64,000 nucleotides of DNA, taken from NCBI GenBank assembly GCA_021778635.1, contig JAJYCD010000006.1:1-64000 (forward strand). The letters run 5' to 3'. Shown here piece after piece: positions 53,918-62,379 of this stretch. Source of the stretch: Actinomycetes bacterium. GTDB lineage: Bacteria; Actinomycetota; Actinomycetes; Actinomycetales; Cellulomonadaceae. How positions within the stretch are numbered: the stretch's first letter is position 1; each line of letters starts with the position of its first letter. A program made the translations under genes and the position numbers. The notes under the pieces were generated by a model. It was not told the origin of the DNA. It did no database searches and saw nothing but the letters and a program-made list of their open reading frames with translations.

Positions 53918-53958
53918 CGGAGGGTCCGGACCGGTCGTCGACCGGTCCGGACCCTCCG
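53918..53958. terminator. 20-bp perfect hairpin between rex and yceI
   Basis: The arm at 53918-53937, starting CGGAGGGTCCGGACC, pairs perfectly with 53939-53958 around a single T. It can stop transcripts from both convergent genes. Confidence 0.8.
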
Positions 53959-53974
53959 GCGCTGTGCTGCGGGC

Positions 53975-54538
53975 TCAGGCGGCCTTGATGGCCGAGCCGT
54001 CGATCACGATCTTGACCTTGTCCGCGACCAGGACGCCGCCGGCCTCGAGGGCGGCGTTCCAGGTGAGGCCGAACTCCTTGCGGGAGATCTCGGTCTCGGC
54101 GGAGAAGCCTGCGCGGTAGTTGCCGAACGGGTCCGTCGCGGTGCCGTTGAACTCGGTCGTCAGCTCGACGGACTTCGTCACGCCATGGATGGTGAGGTCG
54201 CCGACGACGGCCAGCACGCTGCCCTCGACGCGCACCGCGGTCGAGGTGAACGTCCAGGTCGGGTACGTCTCGACGTCGAAGAAGTCGGCGCTCTTGAGGT
54301 GACCGTCGCGCCCGGCGTCACCGGTGCTGATCGTCGCCGGGTCGAGGGTCACGGAGACGGTCGACTCGGGCAGGGTTGCGCCGACGGTGATGATGCCCGA
54401 GGTGACCGCGACGACGCCGCGCACCTTCGAGATGCCGGCGTGGCGCACGACGAAGCCCGCTTCGGTGTGGGACGGGTCGATGGTCCAGGTGCCGGCGGTG
54501 AGGCCGGTCGGGAGCTCGGTGTCGGTCAGGAAGGTCAT
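53975..54538 (-). CDS. YceI family protein
   Basis: This 187-residue protein forms the YceI lipocalin-like barrel that binds isoprenoid quinones or amphiphiles. It has WTIDPSHTEAGFVVRHAGIS at the start, a DLTIHGVTKSVEL strand and FSAETEISRKEFGLTW near the end, all family signatures. There is no signal peptide, so it is cytoplasmic, as usual in actinobacteria. It is divergent from a MarR regulator, with two MarR-like palindromes between them. A link to menaquinone is speculative. Confidence 0.94.
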   Translation of the reverse strand: MTFLTDTELPTGLTAGTWTIDPSHTEAGFVVRHAGISKVRGVVAVTSGIITVGATLPESTVSVTLDPATISTGDAGRDGHLKSADFFDVETYPTWTFTSTAVRVEGSVLAVVGDLTIHGVTKSVELTTEFNGTATDPFGNYRAGFSAETEISRKEFGLTWNAALEAGGVLVADKVKIVIDGSAIKAA

Positions 54539-54639
54539 GGTGCTCTCCTCGGGTCAGGGGTGCGGATGCTCTGGTTGCGACAGGTGCTGGGGTGCTCGAC
54601 GTGCCTCACGTCGAGGCGATCGGGTGTCGAGGTCCATAA

Positions 54640-54677
54640 TTGAAGTCTCAACGATCCGATAGTTGACATTTCTACTA
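54640..54677. promoter_or_regulatory. two MarR-type operators between yceI and marR
   Basis: TTGA-AGTC-TCAA (54640-54651) and TAGTTGACATTTCTACTA (54660-54677, one mismatch between arms) share TTGA/TCAA half sites. Their centres are 23 bases apart, about two helical turns. They lie in the 245-base divergent gap and probably bind the MarR protein. Confidence 0.6.
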
Positions 54678-54783
54678 CACTGAGCTGCGTCACGCAAGCC
54701 TGCCCGTCCACGAGGATGGACGCGGTGCCACGTGGCCGCCCGATCCGACGACGGGCACCGGCCGAGAGGACGAAGAGGAACCG

Positions 54784-55281
54784 ATGACCCCGCACGTCGT
54801 GACCGAGGACCGTGAAGCGGCCGACGTCGAGCATGTCCGTTGGCTGACGCCGGACCAGCAGCGGTGCTGGCGCGCCTACCTCGAGGGCACCGCGCGACTC
54901 TCCGAGGCGCTCGGGCGTCAGCTCGAGACGGAGGCCGGGCTGTCCCTCGCCGAGTACGAGGTGCTCGTCCGGCTCTCGGAGTCCGACGGGCGCACGATGC
55001 GCATGTCGGTGCTCGCCGACTCGCTCGCGCACTCCCGGAGCCGCGTCACCCACACCGTTGCGCGGATGGAGAAGCACGGTCTCGTCGCACGTCAGACCTG
55101 CAGCGCCGACGGGCGCGGCGTGAACTGCCACCTGACCGACGCCGGCTTCGCGCGGCTCGAGGCGGCGGCGCCCGGTCACGTCGCGCAGGTCCGGGAGAGC
55201 CTGGTCGACGTGCTCGACGACGACCAGCTCCGCGTCCTCGGCGAGGCCATGGCGGCCGTGGCGGCCGCGATCGGGCGGTGA
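54784..55281 (+). CDS. MarR family transcriptional regulator
   Basis: This 165-residue winged-helix repressor has LSLAEYEVLVRLSESDGRTM, then the recognition helix SVLADSLAHSRSRVTHTVAR and the wing LVARQTCSADGRGVNCHLTD. A cysteine at the wing base (QTCSADGR) could sense oxidants. It is divergent from yceI with two palindromes between, so it probably represses yceI and itself. GAGGA lies just upstream of the ATG. Confidence 0.92.
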   Translation: MTPHVVTEDREAADVEHVRWLTPDQQRCWRAYLEGTARLSEALGRQLETEAGLSLAEYEVLVRLSESDGRTMRMSVLADSLAHSRSRVTHTVARMEKHGLVARQTCSADGRGVNCHLTDAGFARLEAAAPGHVAQVRESLVDVLDDDQLRVLGEAMAAVAAAIGR

Positions 55282-55320
55282 CGGCGCCGAGGACCCTCTG
55301 ACGTTTGCGAGACTAGGGGC

Positions 55321-55989
55321 ATGGCTGCGACCACCGTCCACCTCGTCCGTCACGGCGAGGTCCACAACCCCGAGGGTGTGCTCTACGGCCGCCTCCCGGG
55401 ATACCGGCTCTCCGATCGCGGGCTCGCGATGGCCCGCAAGGTCGCCGACCACCTCGCGGGCAGCGGCCTCGAGGACGCGGGTCTCGCGCGCGCCGACATC
55501 ACCGTCGTCGTCGCGTCGCCGCTCGAGCGCGCCCAGCAGACCGCCGCCCCGATCGCCCAGGCCTTCGGGTTGACGGTCCGTTCCGACGAGCGACTGATCG
55601 AGGCCGACAACTACTTCCAAGGGCTGACCTTCGGGGTCGGTGACGGCTCGCTGCGCCACCCGCGCCACTGGCGTCACCTGGTCAACCCGTTCCGACCGTC
55701 CTGGGGCGAGCCCTACCGCGAGCAGGCCGATCGCGTCCTCGCCGCGGTGGACGCCGCGCGAGCCCTCGCCGACGGGCACGAGGCCGTGCTCGTCAGCCAC
55801 CAGCTCCCGATCTGGGTCACCCGGCTCTCCGTCGAGCACCGCAGGCTCTGGCACGACCCCCGACGCCGGGAGTGCTCGCTCGCCTCCGTGACGTCGCTGG
55901 ACTTCGACGGCGACCGGCTCGTGGGGGTGCGGTACAGCGAGCCGGCTGCCGAGCTCCTGCCGGGCGCCGCCCAGGTGGCCGGAGCATGA
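55321..55989 (+). CDS. histidine phosphatase family protein
   Basis: This 222-residue protein is in the phosphoglycerate-mutase-like superfamily. The catalytic histidine is in VHLVRHGEVHNPEG (RHG at residues 10-12), and the second histidine is in VLVSHQLPIW. It occurs at the head of the cytochrome c biogenesis cluster in many actinobacteria (Rv0525 position). The substrate is unknown. Its end overlaps the resA gene by ATGA. Confidence 0.92.
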   Translation: MAATTVHLVRHGEVHNPEGVLYGRLPGYRLSDRGLAMARKVADHLAGSGLEDAGLARADITVVVASPLERAQQTAAPIAQAFGLTVRSDERLIEADNYFQGLTFGVGDGSLRHPRHWRHLVNPFRPSWGEPYREQADRVLAAVDAARALADGHEAVLVSHQLPIWVTRLSVEHRRLWHDPRRRECSLASVTSLDFDGDRLVGVRYSEPAAELLPGAAQVAGA

Positions 55990-56633
55990 CGCCGCCCGGG
56001 GCGGGGTGGAGCCGACTCGCACGGACGAGCACCTCGGTCGCGCTCGCGGTCGCGCTCGCGGGCTCGGTCGCCGCGTGCTCGGAGTCCGGGTCGATCACCT
56101 CGCCGTCGGCGCACCCGAGCGACGTCGTCGGCCAGAACTACCAGTCCGGCGACGGCAGCGTGACGACCTGGGCCGAGTCGAGTCGTGGAGCCCCCGTGGC
56201 GCTCAAGGGCACGGACTTCGAGGGCAAGTCCGTCGACGTCTCCGCGTGGCGTGGCGGCGTCGTCGTCATCAACAACTGGTACGCGGGGTGCCCCCCGTGC
56301 CGCGCCGAGGCACCCGGCCTGGTGCGGCTCGCGAACCAGGAGGCGCCGGCAGGCGTGCACTGGATCGGTATCAACGGGGTCGACGACGCCGGCGCGGCGC
56401 AGGCGTTCCAGCGCACGTTCTCGGTGCCCTACCCGAGCATCGCCGACACGGACGGGCTCGCGGTCGCCGCGCTGCAGGGCTCGGTGCCCATCCAGGCCGT
56501 CCCCACCACCGTCGTGCTCGACCGCCAGGGTCGCGTCGCGGCGCGCGTGCTCGGCCAGGCCGACGAGAGCACCCTCAAGGCCCTGATCGACGGCGTCATC
56601 GCCGAGTCACCGGGGGCGAGCGCGACGCCGTGA
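55986..56633 (+). CDS. resA: TlpA/ResA-like thiol-disulfide oxidoreductase, lipoprotein
   Basis: This 215-residue lipoprotein reduces apocytochrome c cysteines outside the membrane. The lipobox ends SVAAC (Cys31); the thioredoxin active site is CPPC at 102-105 (WYAGCPPCRAEAP); the cis-proline loop is QAVPTTVVLD. It receives electrons from CcdA, encoded next with a 4-base overlap. It is part of cytochrome c maturation System II. Confidence 0.92.
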   Translation: MTPPGAGWSRLARTSTSVALAVALAGSVAACSESGSITSPSAHPSDVVGQNYQSGDGSVTTWAESSRGAPVALKGTDFEGKSVDVSAWRGGVVVINNWYAGCPPCRAEAPGLVRLANQEAPAGVHWIGINGVDDAGAAQAFQRTFSVPYPSIADTDGLAVAALQGSVPIQAVPTTVVLDRQGRVAARVLGQADESTLKALIDGVIAESPGASATP

Positions 56634-57514
56634 TCCTCGCCACCGGTACAACCGCTCTCGGGGTCGCGTACCTGCTGCCGCAGCAGGCCGTCGGCCTCGT
56701 GCTGCCGGGTGACTTCTGGGGCGACCTCGGCTCGAGCTTCGCGTCCACCGCGTTCTCGGGCTCGCTCCTGCTCGCCGTCCCCGTCGCGCTCGTCGCCGGT
56801 CTCGTGTCGTTCGCCTCGCCGTGCGTGCTCCCGCTCGTTCCCGGGTACCTGGGCTATCTCGGCGGGATGTCCGGGGCCACGGTCGGCAGCCGTCCGCTCG
56901 GTGGCGGCACGGCTCGGGCGCGACCGGGACGTCGGCGCGTGCTCGGTGGCGTGACGCTGTTCGTCGCCGGCTTCTCGCTCGTGTTCGTCGTGTTCGGTGC
57001 GCTCGCGGGGTCGCTCGGCGGCCTGCTCAAGGAGTGGCAGGACCCGATCAGCCGGGTGCTGGGCGTCGTGGTCGTCCTGATGGGCATCGCCTTCATGGGG
57101 TTCGTGCCGTTCCTGCAGCAGGAGCGTCGATGGCACGTCAGCCCTCGTGCCGGCCTGTGGGGGGCGCCGCTGCTCGGACTGGTCTTCGGGCTCGGCTGGG
57201 CGCCGTGCATCGGCCCGACCCTCACCGCGATCACCGCGCTGTCCCTCGACGGGGGTTCGGCCGGCCGCGGTGCGCTGCTCTCGGTCGCGTTCTGCGTCGG
57301 GCTCGGGCTGCCCTTCGTCGTGATCGCGCTCGGATTCGAGAGCAGCGCGCGGGTGCTCGGTGTCCTGCGACGTCACCGGCTTGCGGTGATGCGCGCGGGC
57401 GGTGTGATGCTGGTCATCCTCGGCGTCGCCCTCGTGACCGGTCTCTGGGGCAGCTGGGCCCACTGGCTTCAGGGCGTCGTCACCGGTCAGAGCGGGTTCG
57501 TCCCGGTGGTGTGA
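56630..57514 (+). CDS. ccdA: cytochrome c biogenesis protein CcdA
   Basis: This 294-residue membrane protein moves electrons from cytoplasmic thioredoxin to ResA. The two redox cysteines lie in SFASPCVLPLVPGYL and GLGWAPCIGPTLTAI, each in a helix with flanking prolines. About seven membrane helices are visible. It has an extra N-terminal hydrophobic segment of about 45 residues compared with short CcdA. The GTG start overlaps the resA stop. Confidence 0.93.
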   Translation: MILATGTTALGVAYLLPQQAVGLVLPGDFWGDLGSSFASTAFSGSLLLAVPVALVAGLVSFASPCVLPLVPGYLGYLGGMSGATVGSRPLGGGTARARPGRRRVLGGVTLFVAGFSLVFVVFGALAGSLGGLLKEWQDPISRVLGVVVVLMGIAFMGFVPFLQQERRWHVSPRAGLWGAPLLGLVFGLGWAPCIGPTLTAITALSLDGGSAGRGALLSVAFCVGLGLPFVVIALGFESSARVLGVLRRHRLAVMRAGGVMLVILGVALVTGLWGSWAHWLQGVVTGQSGFVPVV

Positions 57515-57644
57515 CCCGTGCGGAGCACGTCGGAGTGCGGACGCGAGCGTGCGGGCGGCGCACATCCACAGGTCCGGGCGGCATAGTCGGCGGCGGTCAG
57601 CCGGGCAGGCAGATGGTAACGGCGACAAGGACGAGGGGAGCGGG

Positions 57645-59438
57645 ATGAGCGGCTACCGGCCGGACGGGCTCGAGGACGCGTTCACCGCCGACGAACCGGG
57701 GCGCACCGGCGCCACGACCGATGACACGGCGACCGACGCAGCTGCGGTGTCCGACGTCGACGTGGTGTCCGCGGGCACGATGCCGGACGTCCAGGTCCCG
57801 CGCATCGGCATCGTCGGCTGGCTGCGATGGATCTGGCGGCAGCTGAGCAGCATGCGGGTCGCCCTGATGCTGCTGATGCTGCTCGCCGTCGCGGCGGTCC
57901 CGGGCACGATCTTCCCGCAGCACGCTCAGGATCCGGCGAAGGTCGCCGCCTATCTCGCGGACCACCAGGCGCTCGGACCGTGGCTCGAGCGCCTCCAGCT
58001 GTTCGACGTCTACAGCTCGGTCTGGTTCTCCGCGATCTACCTGCTGCTGTTCGTCTCGCTGGTGGCGTGCATCGTGCCGCGGACCCGGGTCCACCTCACG
58101 GCCGTGCGGTCACGGCCGCCGCGGGTGCCGCGCCGGTTCGACCGGTTCCCGGCGCAGGGCGGCCTCACGACCACGGCGACGCCTCAGCAGGTCGTGGAGT
58201 CGGCCGCGGCGGCGCTGCGTGGACGGTGGCGCTGGCTGCCCCGGTTCCGTGTCGACGTCAGCACCGCGGGCGGGGAGTCGACGGTCGCCGCCGAACGCGG
58301 CTACCTGCGGGAGACCGGGAACCTCGTCTTCCACCTCTCGCTCGTCGGCCTGCTCATCGCGATCGCCACCGGGCAGATGCTGCACTACCGCGGGCAGGCA
58401 CTCGTGGTGCAGGGGCACGGCTTCGCCAACGCGGTCGTCGACTACGACACGTTCGAGAGAGGCACGGCGTTCAACCCGTCGAGCCTGGTCCCGTTCAGCC
58501 TGCGCCTCGACTCGTTCTCGGCCCGGTTCTCGCCGGTCAGCCTGCAGCCCCGGGACTTCACGGCGGACGTCACCGTGACGCAGCCCGACGGCTCCGCGAG
58601 TGCGCAGCAGATCAAGGTCAACCACCCGCTGGACGTCGGTGGCGCGAACGTCTACCTGCAGGGCAACGGGTACGCGCCGGACGTCGTCGTGCACGACTCG
58701 GCGGGCAACGTGGCGTTCTCCGGTCCGGTGCCGTTCCTGCCGCAGAACTCGGTGTACACGTCGCTCGGCGTGATCAAGGTTCCCGACGTGACGAGCGGGG
58801 ACCAGATCGGGTTCCGCGCGGCGCTGCTCCCGACCGCGCAGCGGGACACCGACGGCGTGTGGCAGTCGGTCGCGCCGCAACCGGCGAACCCGCTCATGGT
58901 GCTGACGGTCTGGACGGGGAACCTGGGTCTGGACACCGGCGTGCCGCAGAACGTGTACAAGCTGGACACCAGCCACCTGAAGCAGGTCATGGGACCGGAC
59001 GGGCAGGCGGTGTCGCTCACGGTCCAGCCGGGTGAGACGGTCGACCTCCCGAACGGGCTCGGCACGCTGACCTTCAAGGCCCTGCCCCGTTACGTCGCGC
59101 TGGACCTGCGGTACGACCCCGCGTTGAGCGAGGTGCTGGTCTTCGCGCTGCTCGCGCTGGCCGGGTTGGCGACCTCGCTGTTCACACCCCGGCGCCGCGT
59201 CTGGCTGCGCGCCGGCGTCGCCGCGGACGGCCGTACAGTGGTGACCGCTGCGGCACTGGCGCGAGGGGACGACATCGGCCTGCAGCCTGAGCTCGACCGG
59301 GTGCTCGCCGTGGTGGGCCGAGACCTGGGAATCGCCGAGGACGAGATGACACGCGTCGCCGCGGTGGGCGACGACGCGAGTGCGGTGCACGACGCACGCG
59401 CCGCACAGGAGAACGAGGACCCGGAGGAACACCGATGA
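57645..59438 (+). CDS. resB: cytochrome c biogenesis protein ResB
   Basis: This 597-residue protein is the ResB/Ccs1 subunit of the System II cytochrome c synthase. After an acidic N-terminal tail (about 55 residues) come helices including ALMLLMLLAVAAVPGTIFPQ and YLLLFVSLVACIVPR, a third helix after RETGNLVFHLSLVGLLIAIA, a large outer domain and a final helix near residue 500. The HLSL histidine is the expected heme-handling residue. The stop overlaps the ccsB start (ATGA). Confidence 0.93.
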   Translation: MSGYRPDGLEDAFTADEPGRTGATTDDTATDAAAVSDVDVVSAGTMPDVQVPRIGIVGWLRWIWRQLSSMRVALMLLMLLAVAAVPGTIFPQHAQDPAKVAAYLADHQALGPWLERLQLFDVYSSVWFSAIYLLLFVSLVACIVPRTRVHLTAVRSRPPRVPRRFDRFPAQGGLTTTATPQQVVESAAAALRGRWRWLPRFRVDVSTAGGESTVAAERGYLRETGNLVFHLSLVGLLIAIATGQMLHYRGQALVVQGHGFANAVVDYDTFERGTAFNPSSLVPFSLRLDSFSARFSPVSLQPRDFTADVTVTQPDGSASAQQIKVNHPLDVGGANVYLQGNGYAPDVVVHDSAGNVAFSGPVPFLPQNSVYTSLGVIKVPDVTSGDQIGFRAALLPTAQRDTDGVWQSVAPQPANPLMVLTVWTGNLGLDTGVPQNVYKLDTSHLKQVMGPDGQAVSLTVQPGETVDLPNGLGTLTFKALPRYVALDLRYDPALSEVLVFALLALAGLATSLFTPRRRVWLRAGVAADGRTVVTAAALARGDDIGLQPELDRVLAVVGRDLGIAEDEMTRVAAVGDDASAVHDARAAQENEDPEEHR

Positions 59439-60502
59439 ATGCAGGTGAGCTGAGCACGTTGCTCGTCTGGGCGGCGGGGCTGACATACACGATCGCGCTG
59501 GTGGCGTACACGACGGTGCTCGCGCGGATCGCCGAGGCCCGGCCGCGCGCGGCGAAGGCCGCCGCCGCGGTCACGAGCCCTCCCGTCGCCGCCCCGGTCG
59601 CCGGCGTCTCCGTGGCGGCCTCCGTCGCCGTCGGGGCCGGCCGCACGGCGGTCCTCGATCGACCCAGCGGCGCGAGCACGCCGCCTGCGGCGGGTGGCAG
59701 TGCGGGAGCATCGATCGGCGCGGACGCCGGTGCGCCCGATGCCGGGCGGCGAGCTGCCGGCATCGCGCGATCCATGACCTACCTCGGACTCACGTTCGGG
59801 TTCGTCGCCGTCGTGCTCCGCGGCATCGCTGCGGGCCGCTGGCCGACCGCCAACATGTACGAGTTCACGCTCGTGGGCTCCACGATGGCGATCGCGGTGC
59901 TCGTCCTCGTGCAGCGCCGCAACCAGATCCCGTTCCTCGGGGTGCTCGTCACGGGTGCCGCCGCGCTCGCCCTGTTCCTGGGCGTCAACGTCTTCTACAT
60001 CCGGGCCGAGGGCGTGCAGCCCGCGTTGCAGAGCTACTGGCTCGTCATCCACGTCGGCGTGGCGATCACGTCCTCCGGCATCTTCGCCGTCGCCGCCGCC
60101 ACGAGCGTCGTCCAGCTCATGCGCGCCCGGCGCGAGGAGGGGTCGACGCTCCTCGCCGGGCGCCGCTGGGGCTGGATCGACGCCGTCCCGGACTCGCGGA
60201 CGCTCGAGGCGCTGTCCTTCCGGCTGAACGCGGTCGGCTTCGTGCTCTGGACGTTCACGCTCATCGCCGGATCCATCTGGGCGGAGCACGCCTGGGGTCG
60301 ATACTGGGGTTGGGACCCCAAGGAGGTCGGCACGTTCGTCGTCTGGGTCATCTACGCCGCCTACCTGCACGCGCGGACGACGCGCGGCTGGGCCGGCAGC
60401 CGTGCCGCGTACTTCGTCCTCGTCGGCTTCACGGCGGTGATCGCGAACTTCACCGTCATCAACCTGTTCGTGACGGGACGGCACTCGTACTCGGGAATCT
60501 GA
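59435..60502 (+). CDS. ccsB: c-type cytochrome biogenesis protein CcsB
   Basis: This 355-residue CcsA/ResC-family protein pairs with ResB to export and attach heme. The tryptophan-rich heme motif reads WGRYWGWDPKE, and conserved histidines follow in helices such as YWLVIHVGVAITSSG. Eight or so membrane helices. A low-complexity Ala/Gly stretch (about residues 35-110) is an insertion between the first two helices. A small GCCGTC/GACGGC hairpin at 60503-60519 follows the gene. Confidence 0.93.
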   Translation: MNAGELSTLLVWAAGLTYTIALVAYTTVLARIAEARPRAAKAAAAVTSPPVAAPVAGVSVAASVAVGAGRTAVLDRPSGASTPPAAGGSAGASIGADAGAPDAGRRAAGIARSMTYLGLTFGFVAVVLRGIAAGRWPTANMYEFTLVGSTMAIAVLVLVQRRNQIPFLGVLVTGAAALALFLGVNVFYIRAEGVQPALQSYWLVIHVGVAITSSGIFAVAAATSVVQLMRARREEGSTLLAGRRWGWIDAVPDSRTLEALSFRLNAVGFVLWTFTLIAGSIWAEHAWGRYWGWDPKEVGTFVVWVIYAAYLHARTTRGWAGSRAAYFVLVGFTAVIANFTVINLFVTGRHSYSGI

Positions 60503-60628
60503 GCCGTCTCCGGGACGGCGCTCGCACTCGCGCTCGGGTAGCGGAGCCGTCGACGGGATGGCACTGGCGATCCGGAAGCTGAGCGGCTGATCCGGACGCC
60601 GAGCCGCCGGCGTCGCGGGTGAGCCGCC

Positions 60629-61063
60629 TCAGCTGCGAGGGCGGTCGCCCGCGTCCGGACCCGTCTCGCGGTTGTCGGCCTCATGTTCCGCATCGCGGGC
60701 GTCGTGCGCTCTGCCCGGGCCCGCCGCGCGTCCCTCGACGTTCTCGTCGGACGTGCGGAGCGTCCGTCGTTGCTCGGCCTGGCGCCGCCGCTGGTCGAGG
60801 GTCCACAGGAACTCGGGATCGTCGTCGGGAGCGACGGGTGCGGGCGCCAGCGACCGTCCGGTGGAGCCGCTCGGCTGCGGGCGGGCTCGTTGCATCCGAC
60901 TCACGGCGATCCAGACGATCGAGCCGACCAGCGGCACCAGGATCAGCAGCACGACCCACGCCCAGCGCGGGAGCCCGATCCGCTCGTCCTTCGTGCTGCT
61001 CAGGACGTCGACGACGGAGTAGACGACGAGCCCGATCAGCAGGAGCGCACCGAGGTTCTTCAT
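60629..61063 (-). CDS. PLDc N-terminal-domain membrane protein
   Basis: This 144-residue protein has two N-terminal membrane helices, with the PLDc_N signature LPRWAWVVLLILVPLVGSIV between residues about 31 and 50. A charged, disordered tail of about 85 residues (DPEFLWTLDQRRRQAEQRR) follows. The domain often precedes cardiolipin synthase catalytic domains, but none is present here. ATG start with TACGCT 6 bases upstream. Confidence 0.85.
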   Translation of the reverse strand: MKNLGALLLIGLVVYSVVDVLSSTKDERIGLPRWAWVVLLILVPLVGSIVWIAVSRMQRARPQPSGSTGRSLAPAPVAPDDDPEFLWTLDQRRRQAEQRRTLRTSDENVEGRAAGPGRAHDARDAEHEADNRETGPDAGDRPRS

Positions 61064-61069
61064 CGTCCT

Positions 61070-61075
61070 AGCGTA
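61070..61075 (-). promoter_or_regulatory. leaderless -10 box of the PLDc_N gene
   Basis: On the minus strand TACGCT ends 6 bases before the ATG at 61063. Confidence 0.55.
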
Positions 61076-61119
61076 CGCATCGGTCGTTGGCGCGCGGCGT
61101 CCGCGGGCGACCGTCGACG

Positions 61120-61125
61120 TACGCT
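61120..61125 (+). promoter_or_regulatory. leaderless -10 box of the DUF4229 gene
   Basis: TACGCT ends 6 bases before the GTG at 61132, mirroring the divergent PLDc_N promoter. Confidence 0.55.
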
Positions 61126-61131
61126 GGGTCC

Positions 61132-61584
61132 GTGCCCATCGTGATCTACTCGCTGCTCCGCCTGGGCCTGTTCGGGCTCTGCGTATGGCTGCTCTGGTGG
61201 ATCGGACTCGGTTCCTGGCTCTCGGTCCTGCTGGCGGCGTTCCTCGCCTGGGCGCTGTCCTACGTGCTGCTCTCCGGTCCGCGCGACCGTGCGGCGCTGC
61301 AGATCGCCGAGCGCGTGCAGGCCCGCGCCGTGGCGCGCGCGGCGGGTCACCGGTTCTCGCCGAACGCTGAGGAGGATGCCGCCCTGGAGGACGCGATCGT
61401 CGACGCCGGGGTGCTCGACGTCACTGCCCCGGGCGACGAGGTCGGTCGGTCAGAGCGCGAGCCCGAGCCCGAGGAGAGCGCCGTAGGCGAGCTCGAGCAT
61501 GCCGGTGAAGCCGAGGACCTTGATCAGCAGCCGGCCGCGGGCTCCCGCGACGACCGCGATGCCCAGCAGGACCGCCGGCGCTGA
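61132..61584 (+). CDS. DUF4229 membrane protein with overprinted tail
   Basis: This 150-residue protein has two membrane helices (YSLLRLGLFGLCVWLLWWIG and LSVLLAAFLAWALSYVLL) followed by SGPRDRAALQIAERVQAR, the DUF4229 pattern seen near menA in actinobacteria. Residues from about 107 onward form an acidic tail (SEREPEPEESAVGELEHAGE) encoded wholly opposite the 3' end of menA. The family core ends before the overlap, so the tail may be dispensable. Function unknown. Confidence 0.82.
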   Translation: MPIVIYSLLRLGLFGLCVWLLWWIGLGSWLSVLLAAFLAWALSYVLLSGPRDRAALQIAERVQARAVARAAGHRFSPNAEEDAALEDAIVDAGVLDVTAPGDEVGRSEREPEPEESAVGELEHAGEAEDLDQQPAAGSRDDRDAQQDRRR

Positions 61585-62319
61585 GAGCAGCAGCACGAGC
61601 AACGACCACGGTGCCACGATCGCGCACGCCGCGCCCAGCGCGAGGGGCACCGCGAGCAGGATCGCGTAGGTCCATCTCGCCCGGCGGTCGCCGATCCGCA
61701 CCGCAACCGTGCGCTTGCCCGCCACGACGTCGGTCGGGATGTCCCGCAGGTTGTTGACCATCAGCAGCGCACACGCGAGCAGACCGACGCCGGTGGCACC
61801 CGCGAGTGCCGCCCACGAGATCCGGTCCGCCTGCGTGTACGTCGTGCCGAGCACGGCGACCAGGCCGAAGAACACGAACACGCCGACCTCGCCCAGCCCG
61901 CGGTAGCCGTAGGGGCTCCGCCCACCGGTGTAGAACCACCCGGCCGCGATCGCGACGGCGCCGACTCCGAGCAGCCACCACGACCCGGACAGCGCGACGA
62001 GGGCGACGCCGAACAGGGCGGAGAACCCGAAGGCGGCGAACGCGGCGAGCCTGACATGTCCGGGAGGGGCGAGTCCCGCCGCGGTGAGGCGGAGCGGGCC
62101 GACGCGGTCGAGGTCGGTCCCGCGCACGCCGTCGGAGTAGTCGTTCGCGTAGTTCACACCGACCTGCATCGCGAGCGCGACGCCGAGCGCGAGCAGTGCG
62201 AGGGCCGGACGCGCGGAGCCGAGCTGTGACGCCGCGCCGGTGCCGACCAGGATCGGCGCGGCGGCTGCCGGGAGGGTGCGCGGTCGCGCACCGGCGACCC
62301 ACTCGCCGGAGGTGGCCAT
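61450..62319 (-). CDS. menA: 1,4-dihydroxy-2-naphthoate polyprenyltransferase
   Basis: This 289-residue UbiA-family enzyme attaches the prenyl chain in menaquinone synthesis. The first Asp-rich motif is VNYANDYSDGVRGTD, and the second region is LLMVNNLRDIPTDVVAGKRT. Eight to nine membrane helices are visible. GGAG precedes the ATG. Its last 135 bases are antisense to the DUF4229 gene. menE lies upstream on the same strand. Confidence 0.95.
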   Translation of the reverse strand: MATSGEWVAGARPRTLPAAAAPILVGTGAASQLGSARPALALLALGVALAMQVGVNYANDYSDGVRGTDLDRVGPLRLTAAGLAPPGHVRLAAFAAFGFSALFGVALVALSGSWWLLGVGAVAIAAGWFYTGGRSPYGYRGLGEVGVFVFFGLVAVLGTTYTQADRISWAALAGATGVGLLACALLMVNNLRDIPTDVVAGKRTVAVRIGDRRARWTYAILLAVPLALGAACAIVAPWSLLVLLLSAPAVLLGIAVVAGARGRLLIKVLGFTGMLELAYGALLGLGLAL

Positions 62320-62379
62320 CGGGCTCCGTTCGTCTGTCGGGTGGTCCTGGTGCGCGGCACCGAGCGGTGACGCGGTCTG

